Shown here in pieces: positions 60,351-64,000 of a stretch of 64,000 nt of DNA; the stretch's first letter is position 1; every line of letters starts with the position of its first letter. The notes under the pieces are model-generated. The model saw only the letters and a list, made by a program, of their open reading frames with translations. It was not told where the DNA came from and searched no databases. Both the position numbers and the translations under genes were made by a program. The DNA is from Candidatus Aalborgicola defluviihabitans (lineage in GTDB: Bacteria > Pseudomonadota > Gammaproteobacteria > Burkholderiales > Burkholderiaceae_C), in the NCBI GenBank assembly GCA_016705575.1, contig JADIXX010000005.1, forward strand, positions 62,001 through 126,000, read 5' to 3'.

Positions 60351-60836
60351 TTAGTCGCGAAAGTTGTTAAAGCTTAGGGGCAAATCGGCCACGTCTTTGC
60401 GGATCAATGCCATGGCGGCTTGCAGTTCGTCGCGCTTGGTGCCAGTTACACGCACGGCATCGCCCTGAATGGCGGCTTGCACTTTGAGTTTGCTGTCCTT
60501 GATCAGGCGCTGGATTTTTTTGGAGACTTCAACCTCGATACCGTTGCGCACCTTGATGACAACTTTAACCTTGTCGCCGCCCATCTTCTGCGTGTCGCCC
60601 ACATCCAGAAAGCGCACGTCCACCTCTTGCTTGGTCAGCTTGTTGCGCAGCACATCCTGAATCTGGTCGAGCTGGAATTCGGCGTCGCCAATCAAGGTGA
60701 TTTCTTTGTCCTTGAGGGCAATGCTGGCCGAGGTGCCCTTGAAATCAAAGCGGGTGGCAATTTCCTTGGAGCTGTTTTCCACTCCGTTCTTGACCTTGAC
60801 CAGGTCGGCTTCGCAAACGGTATCAAAAGAAGGCAT
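60351..60836 (-). CDS. yajQ: YajQ-family nucleotide-binding protein
   Basis: Protein of 161 residues, standard length. Signatures: MPSFDTVCEADLVKVKNGV, EIATRFDFKGTSASIAL and QAAIQGDAVRVTGTKRDELQ. Homologues bind c-di-GMP or nucleic acid and assist phage gene expression or virulence regulation. It heads an operon with a retropepsin and an HD-like protein, and diverges from murB across 32 bp. Confidence 0.95.
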   Translation of the reverse strand: MPSFDTVCEADLVKVKNGVENSSKEIATRFDFKGTSASIALKDKEITLIGDAEFQLDQIQDVLRNKLTKQEVDVRFLDVGDTQKMGGDKVKVVIKVRNGIEVEVSKKIQRLIKDSKLKVQAAIQGDAVRVTGTKRDELQAAMALIRKDVADLPLSFNNFRD

Positions 60837-60868
60837 GTTGTGTGTTTCCCCAGTGCGACAATCCTTCC

Positions 60869-61939
60869 ATGTTAGTCGAGAAAAACGTCCCGCTCCAGCC
60901 CTTTAACACCTTCCACATCGTGGCCAGGGCCCATGCGCTGGCCCGTATCACCAGCGAGGCCGATGTGCGGGCCCTGCTGGCCGACCCCGAATGGACGAAT
61001 GAACCCAAGTTTGTGCTGGGTGGTGGCAGCAATGTGGTGCTGACTGGCGATGTGAAACCTCTGGTGCTCAAGATCGAAATCGCGGGGCGGCGCCTGGTGG
61101 ATGAAACCGACAAGGCTTACATCGTGGAAGCGGGCGCCGGTGAGGTCTGGCACGACTTTGTGGCTTGGACCCTGCAGCAGGGCTGGCCGGGTCTGGAAAA
61201 CTTGGCATTGATACCCGGCACTGTGGGAGCCGCCCCGGTGCAGAACATCGGGGCCTATGGCGTGGAGTTGCAGGACCGGTTTGAATCACTGGACGCGATA
61301 GACCTGCAGACCGGTCAGGTTTTTACGTTAAACGCCGCACAGTGCGCTTTTGGCTATCGTGACTCCGTGTTCAAGCACGGCGGTACCGTGACCAGTGGTG
61401 GTCAACAAACCCTGGGGTTGAAAGACCGTGCGCTGATTCTTCGCGTGCGCTTTGCGCTGCCCAAGCCCTGGAAGCCCGTGCTGGGCTACGCCGACATCGA
61501 CAAGAAAATGGCCGAACACCAGTGCACCCAACCCACCCCGCAGCAGCTATTTGACTGGGTCTGTGCCATCCGCCGCGCCAAGTTGCCCGACCCGGCCGTA
61601 GTGGGCAATGCCGGCAGCTTCTTCAAAAACCCCACCGTGACCCCGGAGCAGTGTGCCGACATCATTGCGCGCGACCCCAAGGTGGTCCACTACTACCTGG
61701 ACGACGGTCGCATCAAACTGGCGGCTGGCTGGTTGATTGATTCTTGCGGCTGGAAAGGCAAAACCGTAGGCCAGGCCGGTGTCTATGAAAAACAGGCGCT
61801 GGTGCTGGTCAACCGGGGCGCGGGTACCGATGGGTTGGGCGCCACCGGTGGCGAGGTTATGACCCTGGCCAAGGCCATTCAGACCAGCGTGTACGAGCGA
61901 TTTGGCATTTTGCTGGAGCCCGAGCCGGTGGTGCTGTAG
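60869..61939 (+). CDS. murB: UDP-N-acetylenolpyruvoylglucosamine reductase
   Basis: FAD enzyme of 356 residues that makes UDP-MurNAc for peptidoglycan. Motifs: PFNTFHIVARA near the N-terminus, VLGGGSNVVL (FAD), IPGTVGAAPVQNIGAYGVE, then YRDSVFK, and GNAGSFFKNP with the catalytic Ser. Long (E. coli type I) form. The ATG at 60869 is used; the upstream GTG is in the divergent promoter region. Confidence 0.96.
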   Translation: MLVEKNVPLQPFNTFHIVARAHALARITSEADVRALLADPEWTNEPKFVLGGGSNVVLTGDVKPLVLKIEIAGRRLVDETDKAYIVEAGAGEVWHDFVAWTLQQGWPGLENLALIPGTVGAAPVQNIGAYGVELQDRFESLDAIDLQTGQVFTLNAAQCAFGYRDSVFKHGGTVTSGGQQTLGLKDRALILRVRFALPKPWKPVLGYADIDKKMAEHQCTQPTPQQLFDWVCAIRRAKLPDPAVVGNAGSFFKNPTVTPEQCADIIARDPKVVHYYLDDGRIKLAAGWLIDSCGWKGKTVGQAGVYEKQALVLVNRGAGTDGLGATGGEVMTLAKAIQTSVYERFGILLEPEPVVL

Positions 61940-61974
61940 TCCACAGCGCTGCACAACGCGCTACAGTGGACACC

Positions 61975-62970
61975 ATGAAAAATATTCTGGTTCTGGGTGG
62001 TACCGGTTTTGTCGGTTCCCATGTCTGTGAAAAGCTGGTGCAACAAGGCTGGAGCGTGACGGTGCCAACCCGGCGTCTAACCAATGCGCAACGGGTTCAG
62101 ATGCTACCCGGCTTGACCGTGTTGCAGATGGATGTGCATGACCCGCACGCCCTGACCCAGGCCGTCGCCGGGCACGACGCCGTGGTCAATTTGGTCGCCA
62201 TCCTGCACGGCAATGCCGCCGCGTTTGACAAGGCCCATGTGGTGCTGCCGCAAAAACTGGTCAAGGCTTGTCATGCGGCCGGGGTTAACCGCGTGGTGCA
62301 TGTCAGCGCGCTGGGCGCGAATGACCAGCGCCCAGGTACCGCGCCGTCCGAATACCTGCGCAGCAAAGGGCGCGGAGAGGCCGCTTTGCTGCATCCGGGT
62401 GACGCGGCCAGCGCGTTGAACGTGAGCGTGCTGCGCCCCAGTGTGATCTTTGGTGCCGAAGACCGCTTTCTGAACACCTTTGCCCGGTTGCAGGCGCTGT
62501 TTCCAGTGATGCCACTGGCCTGCGCCCATGCCCGCTTTCAACCGGTATGGGTGCAAGACGTGGCTACCGCCGTGGTGCGCCTGCTGGAGCGGGATGGTGA
62601 TGTAATGCACCGCCAAAATGTGCCCCGTATTCTGGAAGCCTGTGGCCCACAGGTTTACACCCTAGCCGAGCTGGTGCGGCTTGCGGCAGAACTGAGTGGC
62701 GTCAATGAGGGAAGGGGCCGCCCCATCATTCCCCTGCCCAACTGGTTGGGGCGTATCCAGGCTGGCCTGATGGAACTGTCGTTGGGTGAACCGTTGATGA
62801 GCCGCGACAACCTCGACTCCATGCAGGTGGACAACGTGGCCAGTGGTCAGGTTCCGGGGCTGCAGGCCTTGGATATCACGCCATCTGCCCTGGTGCCAAT
62901 TGCCGGTGACTACCTCAAACGGCAACAGGCCGATTACGGCCTGTCGGGGCTTCGCAAACGGGCTCGGTGA
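61975..62970 (+). CDS. complex I NDUFA9-like SDR protein
   Basis: Atypical extended SDR of 331 residues. The cofactor motif VLGGTGFVGSHVCEKL is at residue 5. The region VHVSALGANDQRPGTAPSEY and RPSVIFGAEDRFLNTFARL are typical of the NDUFA9 group. The eukaryotic homologue is a complex I accessory subunit; in bacteria the role is unclear, perhaps quinone-related redox. The ATG at 61975 is preferred over a GTG three codons earlier. It follows murB by 35 bp. Confidence 0.9.
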   Translation: MKNILVLGGTGFVGSHVCEKLVQQGWSVTVPTRRLTNAQRVQMLPGLTVLQMDVHDPHALTQAVAGHDAVVNLVAILHGNAAAFDKAHVVLPQKLVKACHAAGVNRVVHVSALGANDQRPGTAPSEYLRSKGRGEAALLHPGDAASALNVSVLRPSVIFGAEDRFLNTFARLQALFPVMPLACAHARFQPVWVQDVATAVVRLLERDGDVMHRQNVPRILEACGPQVYTLAELVRLAAELSGVNEGRGRPIIPLPNWLGRIQAGLMELSLGEPLMSRDNLDSMQVDNVASGQVPGLQALDITPSALVPIAGDYLKRQQADYGLSGLRKRAR

Positions 62971-62992
62971 TGCGAGCCGTTGACGGGACTAT

Positions 62993-64000
62993 TTATTTAC
63001 CCAACTTTAAAAAATCATCCCCCTTACCCAACTCCAGCAACCCCGCATTGGAGTAAATCGCCAGCTTGGCCCGCGTATCCACAATGTCCAGATTGCGCAT
63101 GGTCAATTGACCAATACGGTCTGCCGGACTGAACGGTGCGTCTTCCACTTTCTCCATTGAAAGGCGTTCGGGGTGGTAGGTGAGGTTCGGCGACTCGGTG
63201 TTCAACAGCGAATAGTCGTTGCCCCGGCGCAGTTCCATCGTCACGGTGCCGGTCACGGCTTTGGCCACCCAGCGCTGCGCAGTCTCACGCAACATGATCG
63301 CTTGCGAATCGAACCAGCGGCCTTGGTACAGCAGGCGGCCGAGCTTGCGGCCGTTGTCGCGGTATTGCTCGATGGTGTCTTCGTTGTGGATGCCGGTGAC
63401 CAGGCGCTCGTAGGCGATGAACAGCAGGGCCAGGCCGGGGGCTTCGTAGATGCCGCGGCTCTTGGCTTCGATGATGCGGTTTTCGATCTGGTCGCTCATG
63501 CCCAGGCCGTGGCGGCCGCCGATGCGGTTGGCTTCCAGAATGAGTTCCACCAGGTCATCGAAGCGCTTGCCGTTCAGGGCGACAGGGCGGCCTTCTTCAA
63601 AGGTCACGCTCACTTCTTCGGCCTTGACCACGCAGTCGTCTTTCCAGAACGGCACGCCCATGATGGGGTTGACGATCTTGATGCCGCTGTTCAAAAACTC
63701 CAGGTCTTTGGCTTCGTGCGTGGCGCCCAGCATGTTGCTGTCGGTGCTGTAGGCCTTCTCGGCGCTCATCTTGTAGCCAAAACCGTTGGCGGTCATGAAG
63801 GCGCTCATCTCGGAGCGGCCGCCCAGTTCGTCGATGAACTGCTGGTCCAGCCAGGGCTTGTAGATCTTCAGCGCGGGGTTGGTCAGCAGGCCGTAGCGGT
63901 AGAAGCGCTCGATGTCGTTGCCCTTGAAGGTGCTGCCGTCGCCCCAGATGTTCACATCGTCCTGCTGCATGGCCGACACCAGCATGGTGCCGGTGACCGC
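62993..64000 (-). CDS. argG: argininosuccinate synthase (5' end beyond window)
   Basis: Joins citrulline and aspartate in arginine synthesis. 335 codons of the C-terminal part are present and the frame is open at the window edge. Motifs: NIWGDGSTFKGNDIERFYRY, STDSNMLGATHEAKDLE, NRIGGRHGLGMSDQIENRI and the final LLELGKGDDFLKLGK. The match is to the longer argininosuccinate-synthase type found in E. coli and many Betaproteobacteria. Confidence 0.95.
   Translation of the reverse strand, partial: AVTGTMLVSAMQQDDVNIWGDGSTFKGNDIERFYRYGLLTNPALKIYKPWLDQQFIDELGGRSEMSAFMTANGFGYKMSAEKAYSTDSNMLGATHEAKDLEFLNSGIKIVNPIMGVPFWKDDCVVKAEEVSVTFEEGRPVALNGKRFDDLVELILEANRIGGRHGLGMSDQIENRIIEAKSRGIYEAPGLALLFIAYERLVTGIHNEDTIEQYRDNGRKLGRLLYQGRWFDSQAIMLRETAQRWVAKAVTGTVTMELRRGNDYSLLNTESPNLTYHPERLSMEKVEDAPFSPADRIGQLTMRNLDIVDTRAKLAIYSNAGLLELGKGDDFLKLGK

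Noticed and set aside
1..64000. tRNA, rRNA, CRISPR arrays or riboswitches
   Set aside because: None recognised by eye. A covariance search would be needed to exclude a small RNA.

Overview
The window is about 60% GC and gene-dense. It reads as chromosome of a betaproteobacterium of the Comamonadaceae, most likely Rhodoferax or a close relative. This rests on gene content (long DinB, NDUFA9-like protein next to murB, pbpC with a bacterial alpha-2-macroglobulin, YeeN-type YebC) and on a roughly 50-70 bp dispersed repeat with the core CTAGCCCTCGT, which I recognise in nine copies. No rRNA, tRNA, CRISPR array, prophage or complete insertion sequence was recognised.

Layout. 1-5136 and 11281-18126 hold two related gene groups. 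Each has an AraC-family regulator diverging from an operon that encodes an exported protein joining a CxxCH haem motif to a virginiamycin-B-lyase/SMP-30-like beta-propeller, plus short-chain dehydrogenases. The second operon (symporter, epimerase-like SDR, SDR, haem-propeller protein, MFS exporter) is linked by stop/start overlaps or near-overlaps at every junction and suggests uptake, redox conversion and export of a hydrophobic compound that I cannot name. Between them lie two convergent FimV/HubP-related genes, a DAHP synthase and a serine hydrolase of the beta-lactamase fold. 18137-31283 holds yaaA, an alpha/beta hydrolase overlapping queF, a degenerate EAL protein, a Crp/Fnr regulator divergent from a pyruvate-decarboxylase-like TPP enzyme, a dienoyl-CoA isomerase, a large TPR-GAF-GGDEF cyclase, dinB coupled to a truncated anti-sigma-like protein, and an exported methyltransferase-like lipoprotein. 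31320-40924 is mostly metabolism: a second methyltransferase, an FMN alpha-hydroxyacid dehydrogenase, an alkyltransferase, YebC, a histidine phosphatase, an ECHDC3-like crotonase, a dienelactone hydrolase and a TonB receptor.

40925-45750 is the most unusual part. It is a cassette-like array on the minus strand carrying a TIR-like NADase-type effector, a secreted protein, a toxin-antitoxin pair, a CPBP membrane protease and a second secreted protein. Two well-formed attC-like palindromes and a weaker third site end three of the cassettes, with gene stop codons in or directly next to the R'' boxes. Three damaged copies of the 3' end of the adjacent pbpC gene, each containing the dispersed repeat, are interspersed. 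No integron integrase lies in the window.

45745-56516 is the pbpC, Yip1-like, acyltransferase-like and alpha-2-macroglobulin group. 56620-64000 holds a decayed PAS-GGDEF gene, ybaK, plsY, a yajQ, retropepsin and degenerate-HD operon, murB, an NDUFA9-like gene and the 3' part of argG.

A recurring theme is that the dispersed repeat has become part of coding sequence: the signal peptide and inter-domain linker of PbpC, the C-terminal tail of DinB, the start of the alpha/beta hydrolase and probably an internal segment of the epimerase.
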